From assembly GCF_020386615.1 (NCBI RefSeq), contig NZ_CP077769.1:6559501-6623500 (forward strand): a stretch of DNA of 64,000 nucleotides, given 5' to 3'. The DNA comes from Chitinophaga pendula (GTDB lineage Bacteria; Bacteroidota; Bacteroidia; Chitinophagales; Chitinophagaceae). Position 1 is the stretch's first letter. Each line of letters opens with the position of its first letter. Position numbers and translations under genes: made by a program. The notes beneath the pieces are model-generated. The model searched no databases. It had not been told where the DNA came from and worked only from the letters and a program-made list of their open reading frames with translations. Of the stretch, positions 1 through 9,878 are shown in pieces.

Positions 1-1
1 G

Positions 2-2365
2 ATCAGCGTGTCTGCCAACGAATGGGACAGCTCGTTGCTGTTCCTGCACAATGGTATGTTGCATCTTTTTGAGAACCCACAGGATGCATTGCATGTGGAG
101 TTGTTCCGCGCCAATGGCAAAGTGCGCATCCCGCAGTCCGAATGGGGTACTTACCTGAAGGACTATCTGCTGCCGCTGGGCAAGAACTACGATATTCAAT
201 TCGACCGCGCCTTACAGGCGGAAGTAGTCAATATAAAACCGGAGTGCCGGGTCTATCTTAAAGAGATGGGTGAGACTTTCATCGTTCAGCCAGGTTTTGC
301 TTATTACGGGCAGGAAGTGGAGTGGAATGACGACGGTAAGATCACGGTGCAGGAAGGGAATAAGGTGCTGGTTATCCAACGTAATAAAGCCGCGGAAGAA
401 GAGTTTGTAGAGAAGATCCGTTCCCTGCATACCAATTTCTCTCTGCCCGGCAATACGAACAACTACTTCTATCTGCGTTCCAAGGAAGCGTTGAAGAACA
501 ACTGGTTTTTCCTCTTCTTTGATGCGTTGAAAGAGATGAATGTGCGGGTGTTCGGTTTCGACGGTCTGCGCAACTTCAAGTTCAGCTCTCATAAGCCGGT
601 GACCAACCTGCAGATCAGCTCCGGTATCGACTGGTTCGATGCCCAGGTAGAGGTGTTGTATGGCGATCAGCGGGTGAGCATCAAAGAGATCAAACATGCG
701 TTGGCCAATAAGCAGAACTATGTGCAACTGGCAGATGGTTCCCTTGGTTTGCTGCCGGAAGAGTGGCTGAAGAAGTACTCCCTGCTGTTCAAGATCGGTG
801 AGGAAAAAGACAAAGGGCTTAAACTCAGTAAGTATAACTTCAGCGTGATCGATGAGCTATTTGAGTTCATCGACGATGAAGCGATCGTGATAGAGCTGGA
901 GCAGAAGCGTAAGAAGCTGTTGCAGTTTGACGAGATACGGAATATCTCCTTACCGGAGCATGTCAATGCGCAGCTGCGTCCTTACCAGGAGAGCGGTTAC
1001 CAGTGGCTGAACTATCTTGATGAAGTGAAATGGGGAGGTATCCTGGCTGACGACATGGGTCTTGGTAAGACGATACAGGCCCTTACTTTCATTCAGCACT
1101 ACAAGAACAAGAATGGTGGTAAATGTATGACGCTGGTGGTATGTCCGACTACCCTGATCTACAACTGGGAGAATGAGATCCGCAAGTTCACCCCCACTAT
1201 AAGACATCATATTCATCACGGTCCTGCACGTACCAAAAATGTGGAGGAGTTGCAGCAGTTCGACGTGATGATCACCACCTACGGTACTTTGCGCAGTGAT
1301 ATCCAGATGTTGATGAAGATAGAGTTCGACTATGTGGTACTGGATGAATCGCAGGCGATCAAGAATCCGCAGAGTAAGGTGACAAAAGCGGCACAGCTGT
1401 TGCACACCAAAAACAGGATTGCGCTGAGTGGTACGCCGATGCAGAACAATACGTTCGACATCTACGCGCAGATGAACTTCCTGAACCCGGGTATGTTGGG
1501 TAGTGTGGATTTCTTCCGTAATGAATTTGCCACGCCCATAGATAAATTCCAGGATGAGGAGCGGAAAGAGCATCTGCGTAAGCTGATCTATCCTTTCATC
1601 CTGCGTCGTACTAAAGAGCAGGTAGCCAAAGAGCTGCCGGAGAAGATCGAAACGGTGATCTTCTGTGAGATGGATGCGGAGCAGCGTCATATTTACGATG
1701 CATACCGTAACTCTTACCGGTCCAAGATACTGGGTGTGATAGAAGATCAGGGTATGGAGCGTTCACAGCTGACTATTTTGCAAGGTCTGATGAAGTTGCG
1801 GCAGATATGTGATTCCCCGGCTATCCTCAATGAGACGGAGAAATATCCAAATCACTCGGTAAAGCTGCATGAGCTGACCCGTGAGATATCTGAAAATATC
1901 AGCAATCACAAGACACTGGTGTTCTCCCAGTTCCTGGGTATGCTGGGATTGATCAAAGAGCGTTTGCAACACCTGAAGATACCATTTGAATATTTTGACG
2001 GTAGCACGTCTACGATGGAACGTGAAAGGGCGATCCAGAACTTCCAGAATAATGACGAGTGCCGGGTGTTTCTCATCTCTCTGAAGGCGGGTGGTGTGGG
2101 TCTTAACCTCACTGCTGCCGACTATGTGTACATTGTAGATCCCTGGTGGAACCCCGCTGTGGAGCAGCAGGCGATCGACCGTACGCACCGTATCGGGCAA
2201 ACGAAAAATATCTTCGCTTACCGTATGATCTGTAAGGATACGGTAGAAGAGAAGATATTGCAGTTGCAGGAGCGTAAGAAGTCGCTGGTAAAAGATATCA
2301 TTGCAGACGATACTGGTTTTGTGAAGAAACTGACCAAAGAAGATGTACTGTACCTGTTCAGCTAA
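2..2365 (+). CDS. SNF2-family DEAD/DEAH-like helicase, 3' part (5' end outside window)
   Basis: Swi2/Snf2-type ATP-dependent DNA translocase. The visible 785 residues (counted from position 8) show a full two-lobe motor: Walker A with DDMGLGKT (Lys354), motif II DESQ (446-449) in place of DEAH, motif III LSGTPMQN, and in the second lobe the AGGVGLNLT segment and DRTHRIGQ (724-731). These are diagnostic for the RapA/HepA/Snf2 group. About 330 residues precede the motor, as in bacterial members that carry an N-terminal SNF2-associated or SWIM zinc-finger region. The reading frame is open to the window edge, so the GTG at 8 is probably internal and the true start lies upstream. The role in the cell (transcription recycling or DNA repair) cannot be told from sequence alone. 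Confidence 0.93.
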   Translation: MSVSANEWDSSLLFLHNGMLHLFENPQDALHVELFRANGKVRIPQSEWGTYLKDYLLPLGKNYDIQFDRALQAEVVNIKPECRVYLKEMGETFIVQPGFAYYGQEVEWNDDGKITVQEGNKVLVIQRNKAAEEEFVEKIRSLHTNFSLPGNTNNYFYLRSKEALKNNWFFLFFDALKEMNVRVFGFDGLRNFKFSSHKPVTNLQISSGIDWFDAQVEVLYGDQRVSIKEIKHALANKQNYVQLADGSLGLLPEEWLKKYSLLFKIGEEKDKGLKLSKYNFSVIDELFEFIDDEAIVIELEQKRKKLLQFDEIRNISLPEHVNAQLRPYQESGYQWLNYLDEVKWGGILADDMGLGKTIQALTFIQHYKNKNGGKCMTLVVCPTTLIYNWENEIRKFTPTIRHHIHHGPARTKNVEELQQFDVMITTYGTLRSDIQMLMKIEFDYVVLDESQAIKNPQSKVTKAAQLLHTKNRIALSGTPMQNNTFDIYAQMNFLNPGMLGSVDFFRNEFATPIDKFQDEERKEHLRKLIYPFILRRTKEQVAKELPEKIETVIFCEMDAEQRHIYDAYRNSYRSKILGVIEDQGMERSQLTILQGLMKLRQICDSPAILNETEKYPNHSVKLHELTREISENISNHKTLVFSQFLGMLGLIKERLQHLKIPFEYFDGSTSTMERERAIQNFQNNDECRVFLISLKAGGVGLNLTAADYVYIVDPWWNPAVEQQAIDRTHRIGQTKNIFAYRMICKDTVEEKILQLQERKKSLVKDIIADDTGFVKKLTKEDVLYLFS

Positions 2366-2406
2366 GGCAGGTAATTTAGCATTATATACTCCAAAAGATC
2401 GTTGTC

Positions 2407-3132
2407 ATGGACCAACAGTATGATGTCTATAAGGACTATTCCAATGTAGTGTTATTGAAGATCGTGTTGGATGCCCGGCGTTACCCGGCGGATGCGGTAC
2501 AGGCTGCCCGTACTATACTGGCGGAGCGGCGTATCAGTCCGGAAGAAGAACAACAGGCACGGGTGGAGCTGAATATGCCATTGGCCGGACAGGCGCCCGC
2601 GGCTACTACGCTCCATGCTACTCCTGCTGCCGGTAGCTGGTTGACCACTTTATATATCATACTAGGTGTATATTATGCTATTTCACTGTACGGTTCGGTT
2701 TCACAAATCATATTCTGGGTTGGTACTTCGGGGCTGGCTTCCTCATTTTACCTGTTCAACATCCTTACTTTTCTTTCCCTGATATATATGCCGGTTACCT
2801 ATTACCTGGTGCTGCAACGCCAACGTCTGGGTTGGATGTTGGCTATCGCGGAACTGGTATTTTTCCTGGTATATTCGATCTGGAACCTCAGTTCCCTTTT
2901 TAACAGCAGTGTACTCGGTGCTGACTTTGGCTTCTGGCGGACTTTCCTGCCGCTCACGTCATTCCATCTCATCATGAAGATTGTGTTGGTGGTGTTGCTG
3001 TTGCAACCTGCTATCACAAATACTTATGGGGTGGCCAAAGAGCATAAGATCCGGAGTATACTGATCGCGTTAGGAGCACTGTGCTTATTCGGCATAATCA
3101 GTCTGCTGTATGCATTTTTGCAGACGATATAA
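2407..3132 (+). CDS. Predicted multi-pass inner-membrane protein, unknown function
   Basis: The 241-residue protein has a soluble N-terminal part of about 70 residues rich in Arg, Ala and Glu, followed by about four or five hydrophobic segments (around residues 78-100, 113-140, 145-165, 180-200 and 215-238). No catalytic motif is visible. It starts 41 bases after the helicase stop on the same strand, so it may be co-transcribed. I do not recognise a named family. Short proteins of this shape (acidic or helical head plus four helices) are common in Chitinophagaceae. Confidence 0.75.
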   Translation: MDQQYDVYKDYSNVVLLKIVLDARRYPADAVQAARTILAERRISPEEEQQARVELNMPLAGQAPAATTLHATPAAGSWLTTLYIILGVYYAISLYGSVSQIIFWVGTSGLASSFYLFNILTFLSLIYMPVTYYLVLQRQRLGWMLAIAELVFFLVYSIWNLSSLFNSSVLGADFGFWRTFLPLTSFHLIMKIVLVVLLLQPAITNTYGVAKEHKIRSILIALGALCLFGIISLLYAFLQTI

Positions 3133-3291
3133 GTACGTTTTCCCCTAGTTTTCCATCTTACTTTATTACACAAATAGAGTGCGTAGTCGCTAACTACCTT
3201 TATTAAACAGTTAGTTTGAACCTATGCCCCTATTTGTAACCCCTATTTGATTCGTGCCGCTGCTTGCTTGCGGTACGTACCCACGATCCAG

Positions 3292-3318
3292 AGGCCCCTT
3301 TGCGGGGCCTTTGCCTTT
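3292..3318 (+). terminator. Rho-independent terminator
   Basis: A perfect 7-bp stem (AGGCCCC at 3292-3298, GGGGCCT at 3304-3310) with loop TTTGC is followed by TTGCCTTTT. It lies about 160 bases after the membrane-protein gene and separates it from the kdp locus. Confidence 0.6.
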
Positions 3319-3467
3319 TAGGCCTCTACCCTTTCCATTTTCTGCAATACCCTTCAGATTTTGCATGGTGCCAGGTGTGGTTACTGGCTGTGCCGATGCG
3401 GGGTGTTTATTATAAGTGGCTGATAATTAGTTACATGTGTTGCTGTTTGTCAGTGATATGGGTTGTC

Positions 3468-3483
3468 TGGCATTCCAATCGCT
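3468..3483 (+). promoter_or_regulatory. Candidate sigma-54 (RpoN) promoter of the kdp locus
   Basis: TGGCATTCCAATCGCT matches the RpoN consensus TGGCACGNNNNTTGCW at TGGCA, the first T of the -12 box and the invariant GC, with GG (3469-3470) and GC (3481-3482) correctly spaced. The predicted start site (about 3494) is 17 bases upstream of the ATG at 3511. No bacterial enhancer-binding protein is encoded in the window, so the activator is unknown. Confidence 0.45.
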
Positions 3484-3510
3484 TATAGAAGGGCAAATAA
3501 CATCAAGATC

Positions 3511-3867
3511 ATGTTACCTGACTCGAAAATCTCCATGATGCTCGCACTGCAGATCCCTGGTATGGCTATCGCTCTTAACCAGCTCTATAAAAATGGTGCG
3601 GTGTGTAAAGTGATGCATGCTTTTGCCGATTATACCGGCAATTTGATCCGGCACGGTGAACTACCTGAAGCGAAAAAGTGTTTTACGATTGCAGCCGTAC
3701 TGTACCATAACGGTAGCAATGCTGTAAAGAACGCTATTGAAAGTGTGTACATCTACGGGCTGTCCCCATTGCTGGATACTATACAGCACAACAGACCGGT
3801 AAAGGAATTACTGCCGCAATCACTCCATCATATTCGTATACGTCAGTTACAGGCAGCTACTATTTAA
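3511..3867 (+). CDS. Small soluble protein at the head of the kdp locus (DUF7674-like)
   Basis: A 118-residue predicted cytoplasmic protein, mostly helical, with a central segment AVKNAIESVYIYGLS. The ATG at 3511 is preferred over the upstream in-frame codon at 3463, because the latter lies at the predicted promoter. It sits 27 bases before a 27-aa membrane ORF and kdpF. Similar short proteins are found in front of kdp genes in Bacteroidota, and I tentatively link it to the DUF7674 family from memory. A role in regulating or assembling the Kdp pump is an inference from position only. Confidence 0.65.
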   Translation: MLPDSKISMMLALQIPGMAIALNQLYKNGAVCKVMHAFADYTGNLIRHGELPEAKKCFTIAAVLYHNGSNAVKNAIESVYIYGLSPLLDTIQHNRPVKELLPQSLHHIRIRQLQAATI

Positions 3868-3894
3868 CCTTTTACCTATAAAACTTATATCGTT

Positions 3895-3978
3895 ATGCTC
3901 ACATTTCTTTTGGTGCTGGCCGGGCTTGTATGCTTCGCCCTGTTTTTCGGATCAGTAGACTATTTCGAAAAAATATAA
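3895..3978 (+). CDS. 27-aa single-pass membrane peptide upstream of kdpF
   Basis: ATG to TAA encodes 27 residues: a hydrophobic stretch of about 19 residues (LLVLAGLVCFALFFGS) followed by a short charged tail VDYFEKI. This is the layout of a one-helix membrane peptide with a cytoplasmic or interfacial end. It is 10 bases before kdpF and falls below the size limit of usual gene callers. It is too unlike kdpF (which ends KPEKF) to be a simple duplicate, but it could be a second accessory subunit of the pump. Coding status is inferred from position, hydrophobicity and clean start and stop codons. Confidence 0.6.
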   Translation: MLTFLLVLAGLVCFALFFGSVDYFEKI

Positions 3979-3988
3979 ATACACGGAT

Positions 3989-4066
3989 ATGACAGCCTTA
4001 TTCATCCTGGCAATATTGGTTTTTATATACATGGTGTATGTATTACTGAAACCGGAAAAATTTTAA
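3989..4066 (+). CDS. kdpF: K+-transporting ATPase subunit KdpF
   Basis: A 25-residue peptide with one transmembrane helix (ALFILAILVFIYMVYVLL) and the basic tail KPEKF. The size, the single helix and the KPE(K/R)F-type end match KdpF, the small lipid-like stabilising subunit of the KdpFABC complex. It lies 51 bases upstream of kdpA, in the canonical order F-A-B-C. Confidence 0.85.
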   Translation: MTALFILAILVFIYMVYVLLKPEKF

Positions 4067-4117
4067 CAGGCCGCGTTGCCTATACTTGATTCACATTGCT
4101 TAAATGCTTTTTGGGAA

Positions 4118-5833
4118 ATGAACACAGAAATTACAGGCGTAATATTGACCTATGGACTAACACTGCTCCTGGCCTGGCCTTTGGGAAGATACATTGCTAA
4201 AGTATTCAAAGGGGAGAAAACTTGGTCGGACTTCATGGCGCCGCTAGAGCGCCTGTTTTATAAACTCAGCGGTATCAATCCGCACGAAGAGATGAACTGG
4301 AAGCAACATCTCAAAGCATTGCTGACTATCAACCTGGTATGGTTCGTATATGCGTTCTTCATGCTTCTTTTCCAGGATAAGCTGGGTCTTAATCCTGACG
4401 GTAACCCGGCACAGTCGCCCGATCTGGCCTTTAACACGGCTATCAGCTTCCTGGTGAACTGTAACCTGCAGCACTATTCCGGTGAGACGGGCCTTACCTA
4501 CCTCACACAGCTATTTGTGATCACGTTCCTACAGTTCGTGAGTGCAGCCACCGGTATTGCTGCGCTGATCGTACTCTTCAAAGCGCTGAAGGAAAAGACG
4601 ACGACCAAGCTGGGTAACTTCTGGGATATCTTCGTAAAGACCAATACCCGCCTGCTGTTGCCCTTTTGTGTGGTGATCGCTATCATACTTGCTTTTAATG
4701 GTACGCCTGCCAGCTATGCGGGCAAAGACACTTATGTATCTGTACAGGGCGACACGGTGAATGTATCACGCGGTCCTGCTGCCGGTATGATCGCCATCAA
4801 ACACCTGGGTACGAATGGTGGCGGATGGTTTGGAGCTAACTCCACCCACCCGCTGGAGAACCCTAACTATATTACCAATATCACCGAAATGGTTGCGCAA
4901 GTAGTGATACCTATCGCAATGGTATTCGCCCTCGGCTTCTTTATACAACGGAGGAAATTTGCCTACGTCATCTTCGGTGTCATGACCATCGGTATGTTGC
5001 TATTGCTCATACCTACTATTACCAGCGAGATAAATGGTAATCCGGCCATCGCCAAGATGGGTGTCCTACAGCCTACGGGAGCGATGGAAGGTAAGGAGGT
5101 CCGCTTTGGCCCTGCCGCTTCCGCTTACTGGAGCACTGTTACTACTATCATCTCTACCGGATCTATCAACGCTATGCACGATAGCACCATGCCGCTCTCC
5201 GGTATGATGCAGCTGCTGGGTATGATGGTCAACTGTTTCTACGGTGGTTGTGGGGTAGGGATATTGAACTATTACATTTTTATCATCATTGCGGTATTCA
5301 TATCCGGGCTGATGGTGGGCCGTACACCGGAATTCATGGGACATAAGGTCGAAGCGCGGGAGGTAAAGATTGCAGCGATAATCGCCCTGCTTCACCCCTT
5401 CCTGATACTGGTAGGGACAGCATTGTCTTCTTTTGTACTGGCACACCATCCTGACCTGGACTGGGCGGTGAAACCCAGTGCCTGGCTCAATAACCCCGGC
5501 TATCACGGGTTTTCTGAAATGCTCTATGAGTATACTTCTTCTGCTGCCAACAACGGTTCCGGTTTTGAAGGGTTGGGAGATAACAACATCTTCTGGAACG
5601 TGACTACAGGCTTTGTGCTGATAATCAGCCGCTTCCTGCCTATTATAGGCCCGGTCGCTATTGCGGGTCTGCTGGCGCAAAAGAAATACGTTCCGGAAAG
5701 CGCCGGTACGCTGAAAACAGATACGGCCACCTTCGGTCTGATGACCATGGCGGTGATCGTGATCATCGCCGCACTGGCCTTCTTCCCTGCACTGGTACTG
5801 GGACCGGTAGCCGAATATTTTTCCCTGTATTAA
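4118..5833 (+). CDS. kdpA: K+-transporting ATPase subunit A (potassium channel-like subunit)
   Basis: KdpA is the K+-selective channel-like subunit of the high-affinity KdpFABC pump in the inner membrane. The 571-residue protein has about ten hydrophobic segments and the characteristic selectivity-filter loops, including HLGTNGGGWFGANSTHPLENP and, later, TSSAANNGSGFEGL. The ATG at 4118 is chosen over the upstream TTG at 4076, because MNTEITGVI is the usual KdpA N-terminus and the extra 14 residues look like leader sequence. kdpB follows after 19 bases. Confidence 0.96.
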   Translation: MNTEITGVILTYGLTLLLAWPLGRYIAKVFKGEKTWSDFMAPLERLFYKLSGINPHEEMNWKQHLKALLTINLVWFVYAFFMLLFQDKLGLNPDGNPAQSPDLAFNTAISFLVNCNLQHYSGETGLTYLTQLFVITFLQFVSAATGIAALIVLFKALKEKTTTKLGNFWDIFVKTNTRLLLPFCVVIAIILAFNGTPASYAGKDTYVSVQGDTVNVSRGPAAGMIAIKHLGTNGGGWFGANSTHPLENPNYITNITEMVAQVVIPIAMVFALGFFIQRRKFAYVIFGVMTIGMLLLLIPTITSEINGNPAIAKMGVLQPTGAMEGKEVRFGPAASAYWSTVTTIISTGSINAMHDSTMPLSGMMQLLGMMVNCFYGGCGVGILNYYIFIIIAVFISGLMVGRTPEFMGHKVEAREVKIAAIIALLHPFLILVGTALSSFVLAHHPDLDWAVKPSAWLNNPGYHGFSEMLYEYTSSAANNGSGFEGLGDNNIFWNVTTGFVLIISRFLPIIGPVAIAGLLAQKKYVPESAGTLKTDTATFGLMTMAVIVIIAALAFFPALVLGPVAEYFSLY

Positions 5834-5852
5834 TGATTAACTGACTACGACA

Positions 5853-7901
5853 ATGAAACAGAGAGATAATAAACTTTTTCCGAGGGAACTGGTGATGGAG
5901 AGCTTACAGCAATCTTTCGTGAAGCTGAATCCCCGGTTAATGATCAAAAATCCGGTGATGTTTACCGTAGAGCTGGGCACGATTGTTATGCTGATCGTGA
6001 CCCTGCATACGATGATCACCGGTAATACGGCCCAGGGTAGCCTGGCATACAATGCAGCGGTATTTATCGTGCTGCTGCTCACCCTGCTGTTTGCCAACTT
6101 CGCAGAGGCTATCGCCGAAGCGAGGGGTAAAGCGCAAGCGGAGAGCTTGCGTAAGACGAGAGAAGAGACACCCGCCAAAAAGATCGAACTGATCGGCGAG
6201 GTGTTTGCCAACGAGATCAAAGTGGTGTCTTCTTCGCAGCTGCGTAAAGGCGACATCTTCGTATGCGACGCCGGCGATATCATCCCTGCAGATGGCGAGA
6301 TCGTAGAAGGGCTGGCCAGTATAGACGAATCTGCGATCACCGGTGAAAGTGCGCCTGTGATCCGTGAAGCAGGCGGCGACAAGTCTAGCGTAGTAGGTGG
6401 TACCAAAGTATTATCCGACCATATCAAAGTACGGGTGAGCACAGAACCCGGCGAATCATTCCTCGACAAGATGATCGCGCTGGTAGAAGGCGCCAGCCGT
6501 CAGAAAACGCCTAACGAGATCGCATTGACGATCCTGCTGGCGAGCTTCACGCTGGTGTTCATCATCGTGTGCGTGACGCTTAAACCTTTTGCAGACTATG
6601 CACAGACCCCGATAACCATCGCAGCTTTCATCTCATTGTTTGTCTGTTTGATACCTACTACAATCGGCGGGCTGTTGTCTGCTATCGGTATTGCCGGTAT
6701 GGACCGTGCGCTACGGGCTAATGTGATCACCAAGTCTGGTAAGGCGGTAGAGACTGCCGGTGACGTGGATGTGCTGTTGCTCGACAAGACCGGTACTATT
6801 ACTATCGGTAACCGTAAGGCGACTAATTTCTACGCTACCAACGGTATCAGCAAAGAAGAGTTTATCCGCCTTTGCGCCATCAGTTCTTTGTCTGACGAGA
6901 CGCCGGAAGGTAAATCCATCGTAGAGCTGGCAGGCCGTGATATTGTAAGTGGTCTGAATACGCAAGGCTCCAGCCTGGTGAAGTTCACGGCTGAAACACG
7001 CAGTAGCGGTATCGACCTGGTCGACGGCACACAGATACGTAAAGGCGCCTACGATGCGATCCGTCGCCTGGCAGAGAAAGCCGGTAACAGTTTCCCGCAG
7101 GAGACGCTGGCCCAGGTGGAGCATATTTCCAATGACGGGGGTACCCCGCTGGTAGTAGCTGTAAATGGTAAAGTACACGGCGTGATCGAATTGCAGGATA
7201 TTATCAAACCCGGTATACAGGAGCGTTTCGAACGCCTGCGTAAGATGGGAGTAAAGACCGTGATGGTAACGGGCGACAACCCACTTACCGCTAAATATAT
7301 CGCTACCAAGGCTGGTGTAGACGACTTCATTGCCGAAGCGAAACCCGAAGATAAAATGGCCTACATCCGTAAGGAGCAGACAGAAGGTCGCCTGGTAGCT
7401 ATGATGGGCGATGGTACCAACGACGCACCGGCACTGGCGCAAGCCGATGTAGGTGTCGCTATGAACAGTGGTACACAGGCTGCCAAAGAAGCCGGCAACA
7501 TGGTAGACCTCGACAACGATCCTACCAAACTGATTGAGATCGTAGAGATCGGTAAACAGCTGCTGATGACAAGAGGTACGCTTACCACCTTCTCTATCGC
7601 CAACGACGTGGCTAAATATTTTGCGATCGTACCGGCACTGTTCATCGCCTCTATTCCAGCCTTACAGGCTATCAATATCATGAAGCTGCACAGTCCTGAA
7701 TCGGCGATACTCAGTGCGGTGATCTTTAACGCGGTTATTATCCCCTTATTGATACCACTGGCATTGAGAGGGGTGGCTTATAAGCCGATAGGCGCCAGTG
7801 CGCTGTTGCGTCGCAACCTCCTCATCTACGGTATAGGTGGTATCATCGTTCCCTTTATTGGTATTAAAGCGATCGACCTGGTCATCAGCCTGTTTTTCTA
7901 A
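5853..7901 (+). CDS. kdpB: K+-transporting P-type ATPase subunit B
   Basis: This is the catalytic P-type ATPase subunit of KdpFABC, coupling ATP hydrolysis to K+ uptake through KdpA. The 682-residue protein carries the phosphorylation motif DKTGTIT (Asp311), the TGES motif of the actuator domain (ITGESAPVI), the hinge [10 protein letters not shown] and [21 protein letters not shown] of the P domain. The length and motifs are normal for class IA ATPases. It is followed after 19 bases by kdpC. Confidence 0.97.
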   Translation: MKQRDNKLFPRELVMESLQQSFVKLNPRLMIKNPVMFTVELGTIVMLIVTLHTMITGNTAQGSLAYNAAVFIVLLLTLLFANFAEAIAEARGKAQAESLRKTREETPAKKIELIGEVFANEIKVVSSSQLRKGDIFVCDAGDIIPADGEIVEGLASIDESAITGESAPVIREAGGDKSSVVGGTKVLSDHIKVRVSTEPGESFLDKMIALVEGASRQKTPNEIALTILLASFTLVFIIVCVTLKPFADYAQTPITIAAFISLFVCLIPTTIGGLLSAIGIAGMDRALRANVITKSGKAVETAGDVDVLLLDKTGTITIGNRKATNFYATNGISKEEFIRLCAISSLSDETPEGKSIVELAGRDIVSGLNTQGSSLVKFTAETRSSGIDLVDGTQIRKGAYDAIRRLAEKAGNSFPQETLAQVEHISNDGGTPLVVAVNGKVHGVIELQDIIKPGIQERFERLRKMGVKTVMVTGDNPLTAKYIATKAGVDDFIAEAKPEDKMAYIRKEQTEGRLVAMMGDGTNDAPALAQADVGVAMNSGTQAAKEAGNMVDLDNDPTKLIEIVEIGKQLLMTRGTLTTFSIANDVAKYFAIVPALFIASIPALQAINIMKLHSPESAILSAVIFNAVIIPLLIPLALRGVAYKPIGASALLRRNLLIYGIGGIIVPFIGIKAIDLVISLFF

Positions 7902-7920
7902 ATATTAATCAGTCATTACA

Positions 7921-8487
7921 ATGAAAAAATATCTTTTGCCCTCCATAAAACTGACTGCCTTGCTCTTGGTCCTGCTGGCAGGTATCTATCCCCTCATTAT
8001 TGCCGGTGTCGCCAAACTGGCACCCGGTAAAGGGGATGGTGTGAAGGTGATGCACAATGGTAAAGTGGTAGGCTACGAAAATATTGGGCAGAACTTTACG
8101 GAAGACAAATACTTCTGGTCGCGTCCTTCTGCAGCAGGGTACAACGCTGCCGGCTCTGCCGGTTCTAACAAAGGTCCATCCAACCCGGATTACCTGAAAA
8201 CAGTGCAGGCAAGGATCGATACATTCCTGGCACACAATCCCAGTGTGCAGAAAGCCGACATTCCTGCGGAGCTGGTCACTGCATCGGGCAGTGGCTTGGA
8301 CCCTCACCTCTCTCCTGCCGGCGCCTATGTACAGGTAGCCCGCGTAGCGAAAGCCAGAGGCATCGCACCAGAGAAAGTACGCGCACTGGTAGATCAAAAT
8401 ACGCAATCACCGTTGTTGGGGATTGCAGGTCCATCTACCGTTAATGTGCTGAAACTGAATATCGCACTCGACGACCTTAAGCAGTAA
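7921..8487 (+). CDS. kdpC: K+-transporting ATPase subunit C
   Basis: KdpC is the single-span accessory subunit that links KdpA and KdpB. The 188 residues show an N-terminal membrane anchor (LTALLLVLLAGIYPLIIAGVA), then the family signature FTEDKYFWSRPSAAGYN, the ASGSGLDPHLSPAGAYVQVARVAKARG segment (positions about 120-148), and VNVLKLNIALD at the end. It is the last gene of the core pump; 185 bases without a gene separate it from the porin. Confidence 0.95.
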   Translation: MKKYLLPSIKLTALLLVLLAGIYPLIIAGVAKLAPGKGDGVKVMHNGKVVGYENIGQNFTEDKYFWSRPSAAGYNAAGSAGSNKGPSNPDYLKTVQARIDTFLAHNPSVQKADIPAELVTASGSGLDPHLSPAGAYVQVARVAKARGIAPEKVRALVDQNTQSPLLGIAGPSTVNVLKLNIALDDLKQ

Positions 8488-8672
8488 TAGCCATACCCTG
8501 TGAAGATCCTATCAAAAGCCGAACAACGCCGGCAATGGCTTCCATATCCTCCATGATGCAGTGAGGCAGTACTTTACAGCTAGCCATGTAAGTACTGCAC
8601 CTGCATCGTTGGACGATGGAACCCTCCACGTACATTATCAAGTTTACCCACGATACAACCTTTTACGAACTA

Positions 8673-9755
8673 ATGAAAAAGATATTATTGGTAGGAGCTA
8701 CCTTATGTACCTTCCATGCCTTTGCACAAGGACAGACAGAACAAACAGAAAAGCCACAGCCTAAGCTGAGTGTTACAGGATATGTAGAAGCTTATTACAG
8801 CTACGACTTCAACCAGCCTGAAAATCATGTAAAGGAGGCATTTATTTACAATCATAACCGGCATAACGAGTTAAACATTAACCTGGCATTATTGAGAGCT
8901 AATTATACATCGGATCGTGTAAGGGCTAATATAGGTATCATGGGCGGTACTTATGCCCAGTACAACATGGCGGCAGAGTCGGAGCTGTTCCGTCATATAT
9001 ATGATGCGAATGTCGGTATCCGTATCGGCAGGCAGCTATGGATAGATGCTGGTATTATGCCATCGCATATCGGCTTTGAAAGTGCTATCGGGAAAGACTG
9101 TTATACGCTGACCCGCAGTATCATGGCCGACAACACGCCTTACTTCGAAACCGGCGCCAAGATCACCTGGACGCCGAATGACAAGTGGACATTTGCAGCT
9201 ATGTACCTCAACGGATGGCAGCGGGTGAAGCGGGTCGATGGCAACCAGACGCCTGCCTTCGGTACGCAGATCGTGTTCAAACCATCGGCTAAAGTGTCGC
9301 TCAACTGGAGCACCTTTATCGGCAATGATAAACCCGATAGCGTAAGGCAGATGCGTTATTTTAACGACCTTTATGGTACATTCAATATTACGGACAAGTT
9401 CAGCCTCATCGCAGGTATTGACTATGGCCTGGAGCAAAAGGCAAAGGGCAGCAATGATTTCTACCAGTGGTACAGTCCTATCATCATCGCGAGGTATGTT
9501 TTTACCGATAAGGTAGCGCTGGCCGGCAGGGTAGAACATTATAACGACAGGAATGGTGCGGTTATCGCCACCAAAACGAATAACGGTTTTCAGACTACCG
9601 GGTATTCGCTGAACCTCGATATCGCACCGGTATCCAATGTGGTATTCCGCATAGAAGGAAAGCTGTATGACAGCAAAGACGCCATCTTTACCAAAGGGAA
9701 AGAACTGAGGAATGGTAATGCTAATATTACCGCTGCGCTGGCTGTATCCTTCTGA
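8673..9755 (+). CDS. Outer-membrane beta-barrel porin (BBP2/OmpL-like) of the kdp locus
   Basis: The 360-residue protein has a signal peptide (MKKILLVGATLCTFHAFAQ) and then a barrel-like alternation of aromatic and polar residues, starting with LSVTGYVEAYYSYDFNQP and ending in AALAVSF with a terminal Phe, as usual for Omp85-inserted barrels. The N-terminal SVTGYVEAYY pattern fits the putative beta-barrel porin-2 (OmpL-like) family. The ATG at 8673 is chosen because it places the signal peptide at the N-terminus. Its position between kdpC and the kdpD half suggests a route for K+ across the outer membrane. That role is inferred from context. Confidence 0.82.
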   Translation: MKKILLVGATLCTFHAFAQGQTEQTEKPQPKLSVTGYVEAYYSYDFNQPENHVKEAFIYNHNRHNELNINLALLRANYTSDRVRANIGIMGGTYAQYNMAAESELFRHIYDANVGIRIGRQLWIDAGIMPSHIGFESAIGKDCYTLTRSIMADNTPYFETGAKITWTPNDKWTFAAMYLNGWQRVKRVDGNQTPAFGTQIVFKPSAKVSLNWSTFIGNDKPDSVRQMRYFNDLYGTFNITDKFSLIAGIDYGLEQKAKGSNDFYQWYSPIIIARYVFTDKVALAGRVEHYNDRNGAVIATKTNNGFQTTGYSLNLDIAPVSNVVFRIEGKLYDSKDAIFTKGKELRNGNANITAALAVSF

Positions 9756-9878
9756 TAAAGCAACGTAATATACCATCAACGTCATACAAGTTCCGCTGTG
9801 ATATCCTACTGCCTACGGGCAGCAGGTATGGGCAGCGGGACTTGCGTCATCCATACCAGTAGTAGCTGTTTTAAACGT

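Noticed and set aside
3320..3460. Possible riboswitch (for example c-di-AMP type) upstream of kdp
   Set aside because: GC-rich pieces are present, but I could not fit a known riboswitch consensus or pairing scheme.
3264..3488. Plus-strand 74-codon ORF
   Set aside because: It runs through the terminator hairpin and the candidate sigma-54 promoter, with Cys/Leu-rich low-quality sequence and no plausible family.
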